Positions 8,282 to 15,651 of a stretch of 64,000 nucleotides of DNA are shown piece by piece. Made by a program: the position numbers and the translations under genes. How positions within the stretch are numbered: the first letter of the stretch is position 1; each line of letters opens with the position of its first letter. The stretch is taken from assembly GCF_001443045.1 (NCBI RefSeq), contig NZ_LKPJ01000014.1:124001-188000 (forward strand), given 5' to 3'. Below the pieces are notes generated by a model. That model was not told the origin of the DNA. It did no database searches and saw only the letters and a list, made by a program, of their open reading frames with translations. This stretch comes from Burkholderia ambifaria (lineage in GTDB: Bacteria > Pseudomonadota > Gammaproteobacteria > Burkholderiales > Burkholderiaceae).

Positions 8282-8580
8282 GCCGGATCGCGATTCTCAC
8301 GGCGGTGTGGCGGTGTGGCGGTGTGGCGGTGTGGCGGTGTGGCGGTGTGGCGGTGCGGCGGTGCGGCGGCGATCGGCGTGTTCGACCGCTCGTCGGGCAT
8401 CGGCCAGCGCGACGGGAAGCAGGAGAAAGGGATGCGCACGGCGCGCGCCGCCGGATCGCGATTCGCGCGGCGGTGCGGCAGTGCGGCCGTGTGGCGGCGA
8501 TCGACGAGTTCGACCGCACGCCGGGCATTGGCCGGCGCGACGGCAAGCAGGAGGAAGGGATGCGCACGGCGCGCGCCGCC
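8282..8580. repeat. Two-copy imperfect direct repeat containing the 8-bp array
   Basis: Copy 1 (8282-8449) and copy 2 (8450-8580) are head-to-tail and both begin GCCGGATCGCGATTC and end GGATGCGCACGGCGCGCGCCGCC. They share internal segments such as GGGCAT, GGCCAGCGCGACGG and AAGCAGGA with few substitutions. The main length difference is the expanded 8-bp array in copy 1. No terminal inverted repeats or transposase are present, so a local duplication is more likely than a mobile element. Confidence 0.8.
8304..8367. repeat. 8-bp tandem repeat array (GGTGTGGC x6, GGTGCGGC x2)
   Basis: Eight contiguous copies of an octamer, six identical followed by two with one T-to-C change. A perfect array of this kind is prone to slippage and may vary in copy number among strains. 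It lies in the non-coding spacer between two minus-strand transcription units, about 540 bp upstream of the importer start. Confidence 0.9.
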
Positions 8581-8803
8581 GGCACGTTCGAACCGGAAGG
8601 CGCGGACGCGCTCGAATCCGCCGCGGGCGATACGCGGCTCTTCGCCGCGAATGTCGAAGGACTATGACAGGCAAGTGCGCGAGACAACACGCCAGGCCTG
8701 CGCGATCGTCGAACGCCGACGGCCTGCCGCGCGCACGGGTTTTCCCGGCGCACGGGTTTTCCCGAATCTCGCGGCGGGCCGGGCCGCGCCGACGATGCGT
8801 CGC

Positions 8804-9472
8804 TTACAGGCCGAGCTGCGTCGCGAGATGGCCGATGTCGGACACCTCGTAGTAGTTGTAGAACGGCGTGCCGGGCTCGTGGCCGCGGTTGACGAACGCC
8901 TTGTGCTTGATCCCGAGATCCTCGGCCGTCATCAGATCGTAGCGCAGGCTCGACGACACATGCAGCACGTCCTCCGGCTTGCAGCCGAGCTTGTCGAACA
9001 TGTATTCGAAGCCCTGCATGCGTGGCTTGTACGACTGCGCCTGCTGCGCGGTGAACACCGCATGGAACGGCGCGCCGAGCTTGTCGACATTGCTCATGAT
9101 CTGCTCGTCCATCGCGTTCGACAGGATCACCAGCTTGTACTTCTTCGCGAGTCGCGACAGGCCGGCCGGCACGTCCGGATGCGGGCCCCAGGTCGGAACC
9201 GCATGATAGAAACGCTCGGCCTCGGCTTCGTCGAACTTCGTGCCGATGCGCGCGCAAGTGCGCCGGATCGCGTTGACGACGACGTCGCGGTACGGCTTCC
9301 ATGCGCCGAGCACTTCGTCGAGCCGATAGGCGGCGAACGCGCGCACGAAGTCCTCCATCGCGACCGGCGACAGCCGCTCCGCGTAAATCTCGCGCGCCAG
9401 GTCCGCCATCTGGAAGCGGGTCAGCGTGCCGTAGCAGTCGAAAGTGATGTACTTCGGTTCAAACTGAATCAT
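8804..9472 (-). CDS. Haloacid dehalogenase type II (HAD superfamily hydrolase)
   Basis: A 222-residue class II HAD protein resembling L-2-haloacid dehalogenases. Motif I is ITFDCYGTLT with the nucleophile Asp12; motif II is VILSNAMDEQI; the lysine region is AQSYKPRMQGFEYM; motif III carries HVSSSLRYDLMTAEDLG. The length fits the family (about 220-240). Many such proteins act on small 2-substituted acids or phosphate esters, so dehalogenation should not be assumed. It is transcribed divergently from the GNAT gene and upstream of the importer operon. A GC hairpin (9495-9511) sits in its leader, and a weaker version of the shared promoter element lies at about 9529-9570. Confidence 0.88.
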   Translation of the reverse strand: MIQFEPKYITFDCYGTLTRFQMADLAREIYAERLSPVAMEDFVRAFAAYRLDEVLGAWKPYRDVVVNAIRRTCARIGTKFDEAEAERFYHAVPTWGPHPDVPAGLSRLAKKYKLVILSNAMDEQIMSNVDKLGAPFHAVFTAQQAQSYKPRMQGFEYMFDKLGCKPEDVLHVSSSLRYDLMTAEDLGIKHKAFVNRGHEPGTPFYNYYEVSDIGHLATQLGL

Positions 9473-9932
9473 GATACGTCCTGTCGGTGTGAAGCCCCGG
9501 CAGGGCCGGGGACGGGCTGGGTTCAACGAAATTGAATCAGGGCAAAAAATCCGTCGCGCGTCGTTCGGCACCGCTCGAAACGCAGAATCGCCGCGTGTTG
9601 CACGCCACGGGCAGCACGATCTGCGGCGCGATCGAGCGCGGCGCTGCCGCGCGGACCAGCGGGCTTCGGCGGGCTTCACGAAACCGGGCCGCCGCTCGCC
9701 GGCACGCAGCAGCGCCGCCTTATTTCCATCGTAGTGGCATTCACACAGCAGAAGCTGTCGGATTGACCGGCCCCGCCGGCACGAAGCGCGCGTTCGTCCG
9801 CGTCGATCGAGCCGGCTTGCATCGATCTCGCACAACCGCCCGCTCGCACCGGAGAACAGGCGAATCGTCCTATCCGCGCCATTGTGTCGCTGGCAGAGTG
9901 GATGCGTCATTCCTACCCATCCGGAGTCCGGC
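9473..9932. other. Divergent intergenic region between HAD and GNAT genes
   Basis: Non-coding region carrying both promoters. Near the HAD start are a 7-bp-stem hairpin (CCCCGGC-AGG-GCCGGGG, 9495-9511) and, further out, ATTGAATCAGGGCAAAAAAT at about 9530-9549, which resembles the proximal core of the shared element. No convincing gene is seen in the remainder. Confidence 0.5.
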
Positions 9933-10793
9933 GTGGCCGACCTCAACACTTCCAGCACGCTTATCTATCGCCCGTTCGCCGAAACCGACCTGCCCGCCGC
10001 ACACCGGCTGTCGGAAGCGGTCAAGTGGCCGCACCGCCTCGACGACTGGCGCTTCGCACTCCAGCTCGGCGGCGGCTTCGTCGCCGAAGACGAAGCCGGC
10101 ATCGTCGGCACCGCGCTCGGCTGGCGCTTCGACGACTCGCACGCATCGCTCGGCATGGTGATCGTGTCGCCCGAGCGCCAGGGCCGCGGCATCGGCCGCG
10201 AACTGCTCGCGCGCGTCGTCGACAGCCTCGGCGCGCGCACGATATTCCTCCATGCGACGCCGTCCGGCGAACCGCTCTATGTGAAGTTCGGCTTCCAGGC
10301 GATCGGCACGATCGACCAGCACCAGGGCGCCGCGTTCCAGCCGCCGCTGATCTCGCTGCCGCCGGGCGAGCGCCTGCGCCCGCTCGGCACGAACGACGGG
10401 CCGCGCCTCGCGGCGCTGGCGTCGCGCGCGGCAGGCTACGAGCGCGGCGCGGTGGTCGATGCGCTGCTCGACGTCGCGAACGGGATCGCGCTCGACCGCG
10501 ACGGCGAACTGCTCGGCTTCGCGCTCTTTCGCCGCTTCGGCCGCGGCCATGCGATCGGGCCGGTGGTCGCGCCGGACGCGCTGCGCGCGCAGGCGCTGAT
10601 CAGCCACTGGCTCGCGCTGCACGCAGGCATGTTCGTGCGCCTCGACGTGCCGGGCGACAGCGGGCTGTCGGACTGGCTGCAGGGGCTCGGCCTGCCGCGC
10701 GTCGATACCGTCGTCGCGATGGCGCGCGGTGCGGCGCCGGCACGCGACCCCGCGCTGCGCGCGTTCGCGATCGTGAACCAGGCGCTGGGCTGA
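9933..10793 (+). CDS. GNAT family acetyltransferase
   Basis: A 286-residue protein with an N-terminal GNAT domain (acetyl-CoA binding motif SPERQGRGIGRELL, then GEPLYVKFGFQAIG) and a second GNAT-like half (LGFALFRRFGRGHAIGPVVA), the tandem arrangement of several amino-group N-acetyltransferases. A GTG start is chosen because GGAG lies 6 nt upstream; an ATG 17 codons earlier has no ribosome-binding site. It probably acetylates a small molecule amine, and its position beside amine-catabolic genes would fit substrate processing or detoxification (inference). The dehydrogenase gene follows after 12 nt, so the two are likely cotranscribed. Confidence 0.82.
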   Translation: MADLNTSSTLIYRPFAETDLPAAHRLSEAVKWPHRLDDWRFALQLGGGFVAEDEAGIVGTALGWRFDDSHASLGMVIVSPERQGRGIGRELLARVVDSLGARTIFLHATPSGEPLYVKFGFQAIGTIDQHQGAAFQPPLISLPPGERLRPLGTNDGPRLAALASRAAGYERGAVVDALLDVANGIALDRDGELLGFALFRRFGRGHAIGPVVAPDALRAQALISHWLALHAGMFVRLDVPGDSGLSDWLQGLGLPRVDTVVAMARGAAPARDPALRAFAIVNQALG

Positions 10794-10805
10794 GCGGCAC
10801 GCACG

Positions 10806-11732
10806 ATGAGCTTCCTGTACAAGGCCGACCCGGTGCGCGGTGCGCAATGGGCGCAGCGCTTCGCGCAACAGGCGCCCGACCTCGCGTTCCGGATCTGGCC
10901 GGACATCGGCGATCCGCACGCGGTGCGCTACCTCGCCGCGTGGCAGCCGCCGGACGACCCGGCCACGCTGCTGCCGAACCTCGAGATCGTGTTTTCGGTG
11001 GGCGCCGGCATCGATCAGTTCGACCTGTCGCGCGTGCCCGCGCACATTCCGGTCGTGCGGATGATCGAGCCCGGCATCGTCGAAGGCATGGTCGAATATG
11101 TGACGCAGGCCGTGCTGACGATCCACCGCGACCTGTTCGACTATGCGGCGCAACAGCGCACCCAGGTGTGGCACGAGAAGCCGGTGCGCGCGGCCGCGTC
11201 GCGGCGCGTCGGCGTGCTCGGGCTCGGCACGCTCGGCCAGGCCGTGCTCGACACGCTGCGGCGCTTCGGCTTCCCGTGCGCCGGCTGGAGCCGCACGCCG
11301 CGCACGCTCGACGGCGTCGACTGCTACGCGGGCGACGCGGCGCTCGATGCGTTCCTGGCCCGCACCGACATCCTGATCTGCCTGCTGCCGCTCACCGACA
11401 GTACACGCGGGCTGCTCGGCGCGCGCGTGTTCGACGCGCTGCCGGCCGGCGCATCGCTCGTGCAGGTCGGGCGCGGCCCGCAGCTCGATGCGCTCGCGCT
11501 GCTCGCCGCGCTCGAGCGCGGCCAGCTCGACAGCGCGATCCTCGACGTGACGGACCCCGAACCGTTGCCGGCCGGCCACCCGTTCTGGACGCATCCGCGC
11601 ATTCGCATCACGCCGCACATTGCGAGCGCGACGCGGCCCGACACCGCGGTCGACGCCGTGCTCGAGAACCTCGCGCGCCATCGCGCGGGGCAGCCGATGA
11701 TCGGCGTCGTCGATCGCGCACGCGGCTACTGA
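10806..11732 (+). CDS. Glyoxylate/hydroxypyruvate reductase A-like D-2-hydroxyacid dehydrogenase
   Basis: A 308-residue NAD(P)-dependent 2-hydroxyacid dehydrogenase of the GhrA subgroup, which reduces glyoxylate, hydroxypyruvate or related 2-oxoacids. The Rossmann motif is VGVLGLGTLG; the conserved arginine lies in LVQVGRGPQLD, the glutamate in LDVTDPEPLPAGHPFW and the catalytic histidine in RITPHIASATRP. The length and the short N-terminal catalytic lobe match GhrA rather than SerA. It lies between the GNAT gene and the aminotransferase, so it may remove the 2-oxoacid formed by transamination (inference). Confidence 0.88.
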   Translation: MSFLYKADPVRGAQWAQRFAQQAPDLAFRIWPDIGDPHAVRYLAAWQPPDDPATLLPNLEIVFSVGAGIDQFDLSRVPAHIPVVRMIEPGIVEGMVEYVTQAVLTIHRDLFDYAAQQRTQVWHEKPVRAAASRRVGVLGLGTLGQAVLDTLRRFGFPCAGWSRTPRTLDGVDCYAGDAALDAFLARTDILICLLPLTDSTRGLLGARVFDALPAGASLVQVGRGPQLDALALLAALERGQLDSAILDVTDPEPLPAGHPFWTHPRIRITPHIASATRPDTAVDAVLENLARHRAGQPMIGVVDRARGY

Positions 11733-11791
11733 CGCGCTCGCCCGGCCCCGCGGGGCGCGCAGCAGAAAATGCCGCAGCGCCCCGTGCAAAC

Positions 11792-11860
11792 GCCGCGGCC
11801 GTACGTTTCAAGCGGCAAATTGAAGGCGCACGCGGATTTCTCGCCCGTTAGCATGAACTT
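11792..11860 (+). promoter_or_regulatory. Possible weak copy of the shared element before the aminotransferase gene
   Basis: The segment ending TTAGCATGAACTT resembles the minus-strand reading of copy B (TTAAATGAACTT). CAAACGCC lies about 61 nt before TTAGCA, whereas CAAAACGG lies 63 nt before TTAAAT in copy B. Similarity between the two ends is poor. It is listed because orientation and spacing agree with the stronger copies. Confidence 0.3.
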
Positions 11861-11894
11861 ACCGCTGACACCCGACAGAGAGTCCCGCACTACC

Positions 11895-13295
11895 ATGAAC
11901 CAAGCCGCGCTGATCGAAGCCGATCGTCAACACCTGATCCACCCCGTCGTCAATTACCGCGTGCACGAGGCGCGCGGCGTCACCGTGCTCGAATCCGCCG
12001 ACGGCGTGTTCCTGCGCGACGGCGACGGCCATACGCTGCTCGATGCGTTCTCGGGCCTGTGGTGCGTCAACGTCGGCTACGGCCGCGACAGCATCGTGAA
12101 GGCCGCCGCCGAGCAGATGGCGAAACTGCCCTACGCCACCGGCTATTTCCATTTCGGCTCGCAGCCCGCGATCGAGCTTGCCGAACGGCTCGCGACGCTC
12201 GCGCCGCCGTCGCTGAACCACGTGTACTTCACGCTCGGCGGCTCGGACGCCGTCGACTCCGCGGTGCGCTTCATCACGCACTATTTCAACGCGACCGGCC
12301 GCCCGTCGAAAAAGCAGATGATCGCGCTCGAGCGCGGCTATCACGGCTCGTCGTCGATCGGCGCCGGCCTCACCGCGCTGCCCGCGTTCCACCGCCATTT
12401 CGACCTGCCGCGCGCGGACCAGCACCATATTCCGTCGCCCTACCCGTATCGTCATCCGCTCGGCGACGATCCGCAGGCGCTGATCGCCGCGTCGGTCGCC
12501 GCGCTCGAGGCGAAGGTCGCCGAGCTCGGCGCGGACAACGTCGCGGCGTTCTTCTGCGAGCCCGTGCAAGGCTCGGGCGGCGTGATCGTGCCACCGGTCG
12601 GCTGGCTGAAGGCGATGCGCGACGCATGCCGGCGCCTCGGCATCCTGTTCGTCGCCGACGAGGTGATCACCGGCTTCGGCCGCACCGGCCCGCTGTTCGC
12701 GTGCGAGACCGAGCAGGTCGATCCGGACCTGATGACCGTCGCGAAGGGACTGACCGCCGGCTATGCGCCGATGGGCGCGGTGCTGATGTCCGACGAAATC
12801 TACGAAGGGATCGCGGGCAGCCGCACCGAGTCGGCCGCGGTCGGCCACGGCTATACGTATTCCGCGCATCCGGTGAGCGCGGCGATCGGCCTCGAGGTGC
12901 TGAAGCTCTATCACGAAGGCGGGCTGCTCGCGAACGGCCAGGCGCTGGCGCCGCGCTTCGCGGCCGGGCTCGATGCGCTGCGCGCGCATCCGCTCGTCGG
13001 CGATTCGCGCTCGATCGGCCTGCTCGGCGCGCTCGAGCTGGTAGCCGACAAGGCGCACAAGACGCGCTTCGACCCGGCGCTGAACGTGCCCGACAAGATC
13101 GCGGCGGCCGCGTACGCGAACGGCGTGGTGTTCCGCGCATTCGGCGACGGCGTGCTCGGCTTTGCGCCGGCGCTGAGCTTCACCGCGGGCGAGTTCGACC
13201 TGATGTTCGAACGCGTGCGCAAGACGCTCGACGACGTGCTGGCCGACGCGGGTGTTCAGCGCGCGCTCGACGCCGCGCACGCGCAGCCGGCATGA
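11895..13295 (+). CDS. Class III (omega-amino acid:pyruvate type) aminotransferase
   Basis: A 466-residue PLP-dependent fold-type I aminotransferase. Cofactor-site motifs are YHGSSSIGAGLTALP, the aspartate of ILFVADEVITGFGRTG, and the Schiff-base lysine of LMTVAKGLTAGYAPMGAV. The sequence resembles beta-alanine/omega-amino acid:pyruvate and putrescine-type transaminases, which yield a semialdehyde that the aldehyde dehydrogenase encoded downstream could oxidise. An in-frame ATG at 11853 is possible; the chosen start matches the usual N-terminus of the family. The Lrp gene that follows is the likely specific regulator. Confidence 0.9.
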   Translation: MNQAALIEADRQHLIHPVVNYRVHEARGVTVLESADGVFLRDGDGHTLLDAFSGLWCVNVGYGRDSIVKAAAEQMAKLPYATGYFHFGSQPAIELAERLATLAPPSLNHVYFTLGGSDAVDSAVRFITHYFNATGRPSKKQMIALERGYHGSSSIGAGLTALPAFHRHFDLPRADQHHIPSPYPYRHPLGDDPQALIAASVAALEAKVAELGADNVAAFFCEPVQGSGGVIVPPVGWLKAMRDACRRLGILFVADEVITGFGRTGPLFACETEQVDPDLMTVAKGLTAGYAPMGAVLMSDEIYEGIAGSRTESAAVGHGYTYSAHPVSAAIGLEVLKLYHEGGLLANGQALAPRFAAGLDALRAHPLVGDSRSIGLLGALELVADKAHKTRFDPALNVPDKIAAAAYANGVVFRAFGDGVLGFAPALSFTAGEFDLMFERVRKTLDDVLADAGVQRALDAAHAQPA

Positions 13296-13316
13296 CGGGT
13301 CAAGGGAAAGCCGGGC

Positions 13317-13345
13317 TTGTGGCGGCAATCGTTCGACTCTAAAGT
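13317..13345 (+). promoter_or_regulatory. Sigma-70-like promoter of the Lrp gene
   Basis: TTGTGG (13317-13322) and TAAAGT (13340-13345) are separated by exactly 17 bp. Transcription would begin about 30 nt before the regulator's start codon, giving a short leader without an obvious Shine-Dalgarno sequence. This suggests Lrp can be expressed independently of the aminotransferase gene. Confidence 0.45.
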
Positions 13346-13380
13346 AACCGGACATTCCATTTTTTCCCTTTCACGTGAAC

Positions 13381-13872
13381 ATGACGGACAGCAAGCTGGA
13401 TCGCATCGACCTGCGCATCCTCTCCCAGTTGCAGAAACGCGGCCGCATGACCAACGTCGAGCTGGCCGATGCGGTCGGGCTGTCACCCAGCCCCTGCCTG
13501 ATCCGCGTGAAGCGGCTCGAGAAGGCCGGCTACATCGGCGGCTACGGCGCGCACATCCAGCTCGAAAAGCTCGGCGACGTGCAGGTCGTGTTTACCGAGG
13601 TCACGCTGGCCGACCACCGCCGCGAGGACTTCGACCGTTTCGTCGCGGCGATCCGCAATGTCGACGAGATCGTCGAGTGCCACCTCGCGAGCGGCGGCTA
13701 CGACTATCTGCTGAAGTTCATCACGCGCAGCGTGAGCCATTACCAGACGATCGTCGAAGGGCTGCTCGAGCAGAACATCGGCATCGAGAAGTATTTCAGT
13801 TACGTGATCATCAAGTCGCCGTTCGTCAAACGGCACTACCCGCTCGAATCGCTGTTCGGCGAACGTCACTGA
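13381..13872 (+). CDS. Lrp/AsnC family transcriptional regulator
   Basis: A 163-residue Lrp-type regulator with an N-terminal winged helix (LDRIDLRILSQLQKRGRMTN, then VELADAVGLSPSPCLIRVKRLE) and a C-terminal RAM effector domain (DEIVECHLASGGYDYLLKF). Such proteins form dimers to octamers and respond to amino acids. A GTG two codons upstream is also possible; neither start has a strong ribosome-binding site. It sits between an aminotransferase and a semialdehyde dehydrogenase gene and probably regulates them in response to an amino compound. Confidence 0.92.
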   Translation: MTDSKLDRIDLRILSQLQKRGRMTNVELADAVGLSPSPCLIRVKRLEKAGYIGGYGAHIQLEKLGDVQVVFTEVTLADHRREDFDRFVAAIRNVDEIVECHLASGGYDYLLKFITRSVSHYQTIVEGLLEQNIGIEKYFSYVIIKSPFVKRHYPLESLFGERH

Positions 13873-13974
13873 CGGACAGCGCGCGACACCCGGGAACGCG
13901 GCAGCACGCTGTCCGCGCGGGGTAGTCGCGCGCCCGCGCCGCCGTCGCCGGACCGCATCACCCAAGGACCTGTC

Positions 13975-15447
13975 ATGCCGCTTACGCTGTCCCGAACCGA
14001 ACTCGTGCGCACCGCCAACCTCATCGACGGCACCTGGCGCGACGCGCTCGACGGCCGTCGCTTCGACGTCATCGATCCGGCGACGCTCGAGACCGTTGCC
14101 CACGCACCCGATAGCGGCGCCGCCGACGCGCGCGCCGCGACCGACGCAGCGGCGCGCGCGCTGCCCGCATGGCGTGCAACGCCCGCTCGCGAACGCGCCG
14201 CGATCCTGCGTGCGTGGCACGCGGCGATCGTCGCGCACACCGACGATCTCGCGAAGCTGATGTCGCGCGAACAGGGCAAGCCGCTCGCCGAAGCGCGCGG
14301 CGAAGTCGCATACGGCGCGTCGTACGTGCTGTGGTTCGCCGAGGAAGCGACGCGCACCTACGGCGACCTGATTCCGCAGCAGCAGCGCGGCAAGCGGCTG
14401 AGCGCCGTGAAGGAACCGATCGGCATCGTCGCCGCGATCACGCCGTGGAATTTCCCGCTCGCGATGATCGCGCGCAAGATCGCACCCGCGCTCGCGGCCG
14501 GCTGCACGGTCGTCGCGAAGCCGGCGGAGGACACGCCGCTCACCGCGCTCGCGCTCGCCTTCCTCGCGCAGGAAGCCGGCGTGCCGCCCGGCGTGCTGAA
14601 CCTGATCACCGCGTCGCGCGAACGCGGCATCGACGCGGCGGCCGACTGGCTCGCCGACGGCCGCGTGCGCAAGATCACGTTCACCGGATCGACGCCCGTC
14701 GGCAAGCTGCTCGCGCGCGAATCGGCCGCGACGCTGAAGAAGCTGTCGCTGGAGCTCGGCGGCAATGCGCCGTTCATCGTGTTCGACGATGCCGAGCTCG
14801 ACGCCGCGGTCGACGGGCTGATGGCCGCCAAGTTCCGCAACGGCGGCCAGACCTGCGTGTCGCCGAACCGCGTGTACGTGCAGGCCGGCGTCTACGAAGC
14901 GTTCGCCGCGAAGCTCGCCGCGCGTGTCGCCGCGCTAAAGGTCGCGCCGGCAACCGACCCGGCCGCGCAGATCGGCCCGATGATCAACGCGCGCGCGGTC
15001 GACAAGATCGCGCGTCATGTCGGCGACGCGGTCGAGCGCGGCGCACGCGTACTCACGGGCGGCAAGCGCCTGCCCGAACTCGGACCGAACTATTACGCGC
15101 CGACGGTGCTCGCCGACGCCACCGCCGACATGCAGCTGACCTGCGAGGAAACCTTCGGCCCGGTCGCCGCGCTGTTTTCGTTCGATTCGGAAGACGAAGC
15201 CATCGACGCCGCGAACGACACGCCGTTCGGGCTCGCCGCGTATTTCTACACGCAGGACGTACGCCGCATCGCGCGTGTGTCCGCACGGCTCGAAACGGGC
15301 ATCGTCGGCATCAACGAGGGCGCGCTCGCGAGCGAAGCCGCGCCGTTCGGCGGCGTGAAGGAATCGGGCTACGGCCGAGAGGGGTCGCGCTACGGCCTCG
15401 ACGATTACCTGTCGATCAAGTACCTGTGCCAGGGCGGGCTCGACTGA
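13975..15447 (+). CDS. NAD(P)-dependent succinate-semialdehyde-type aldehyde dehydrogenase (GabD-like)
   Basis: A 490-residue aldehyde dehydrogenase. Landmark motifs are ITPWNFPLAMIARKIAPALA, the coenzyme loop TFTGSTPVGK, the general base glutamate in LSLELGGNAPF, the catalytic cysteine in NGGQTCVSPNRVYV, and EETFGPVAALFSF. The C-terminal PFGGVKESGYGREGS is characteristic of succinate-semialdehyde dehydrogenases. It probably oxidises the semialdehyde produced by the upstream aminotransferase and feeds central metabolism. The exact chain length of the substrate is not determined. A GC hairpin lies 43 nt after the stop. Confidence 0.9.
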   Translation: MPLTLSRTELVRTANLIDGTWRDALDGRRFDVIDPATLETVAHAPDSGAADARAATDAAARALPAWRATPARERAAILRAWHAAIVAHTDDLAKLMSREQGKPLAEARGEVAYGASYVLWFAEEATRTYGDLIPQQQRGKRLSAVKEPIGIVAAITPWNFPLAMIARKIAPALAAGCTVVAKPAEDTPLTALALAFLAQEAGVPPGVLNLITASRERGIDAAADWLADGRVRKITFTGSTPVGKLLARESAATLKKLSLELGGNAPFIVFDDAELDAAVDGLMAAKFRNGGQTCVSPNRVYVQAGVYEAFAAKLAARVAALKVAPATDPAAQIGPMINARAVDKIARHVGDAVERGARVLTGGKRLPELGPNYYAPTVLADATADMQLTCEETFGPVAALFSFDSEDEAIDAANDTPFGLAAYFYTQDVRRIARVSARLETGIVGINEGALASEAAPFGGVKESGYGREGSRYGLDDYLSIKYLCQGGLD

Positions 15448-15490
15448 CGCTTCGCCGCCGCCCTCATCCACCGCTGTTACGCAGTCGTTG

Positions 15491-15518
15491 CGGGGCGCGT
15501 CGTTGCCGGCGCGCCCCG
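15491..15518 (+). terminator. Hairpin after semialdehyde dehydrogenase gene
   Basis: A perfect 9-bp stem (CGGGGCGCG / CGCGCCCCG) with a 10-nt loop lies between the dehydrogenase and the diguanylate cyclase genes. No T-tract follows, so it is at best a weak intrinsic terminator. Its position at the end of the catabolic cluster supports that role. Confidence 0.45.
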
Positions 15519-15651
15519 CTCGCACACGTTTGCGGTATCCGTGCAGTCATTGTTTCGCATGCCGGCCTCGATTTTCGGGCAACCCTGCCGTTAACCCGGA
15601 TTTGACCAGCGCCGCTGCGGTCGCAGCCGCCTTTCCGTACGAGCGCGAGCA

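Larger units (their letters stand above)
7762..8803. other. 1-kb non-coding spacer with promoter element and repeats
   Basis: No credible gene is seen between the importer operon and the HAD gene. Open frames on both strands have arginine/alanine-rich compositions without family resemblance and are products of base composition. The left part holds the importer promoter element. The right part holds the 8-bp tandem array within a larger imperfect direct repeat. The rest shows nothing recognisable. Confidence 0.6.

Noticed and set aside
8282-8580. CRISPR array or insertion sequence at the repeats
   Set aside because: Units are contiguous with no unique spacers, and there are no terminal inverted repeats, transposase or cas genes.
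8063-9535. 490-codon plus-strand frame across the repeats and HAD gene
   Set aside because: Translation follows the octamer repeat and then the antisense of the HAD gene. There is no ribosome-binding site or recognisable fold.
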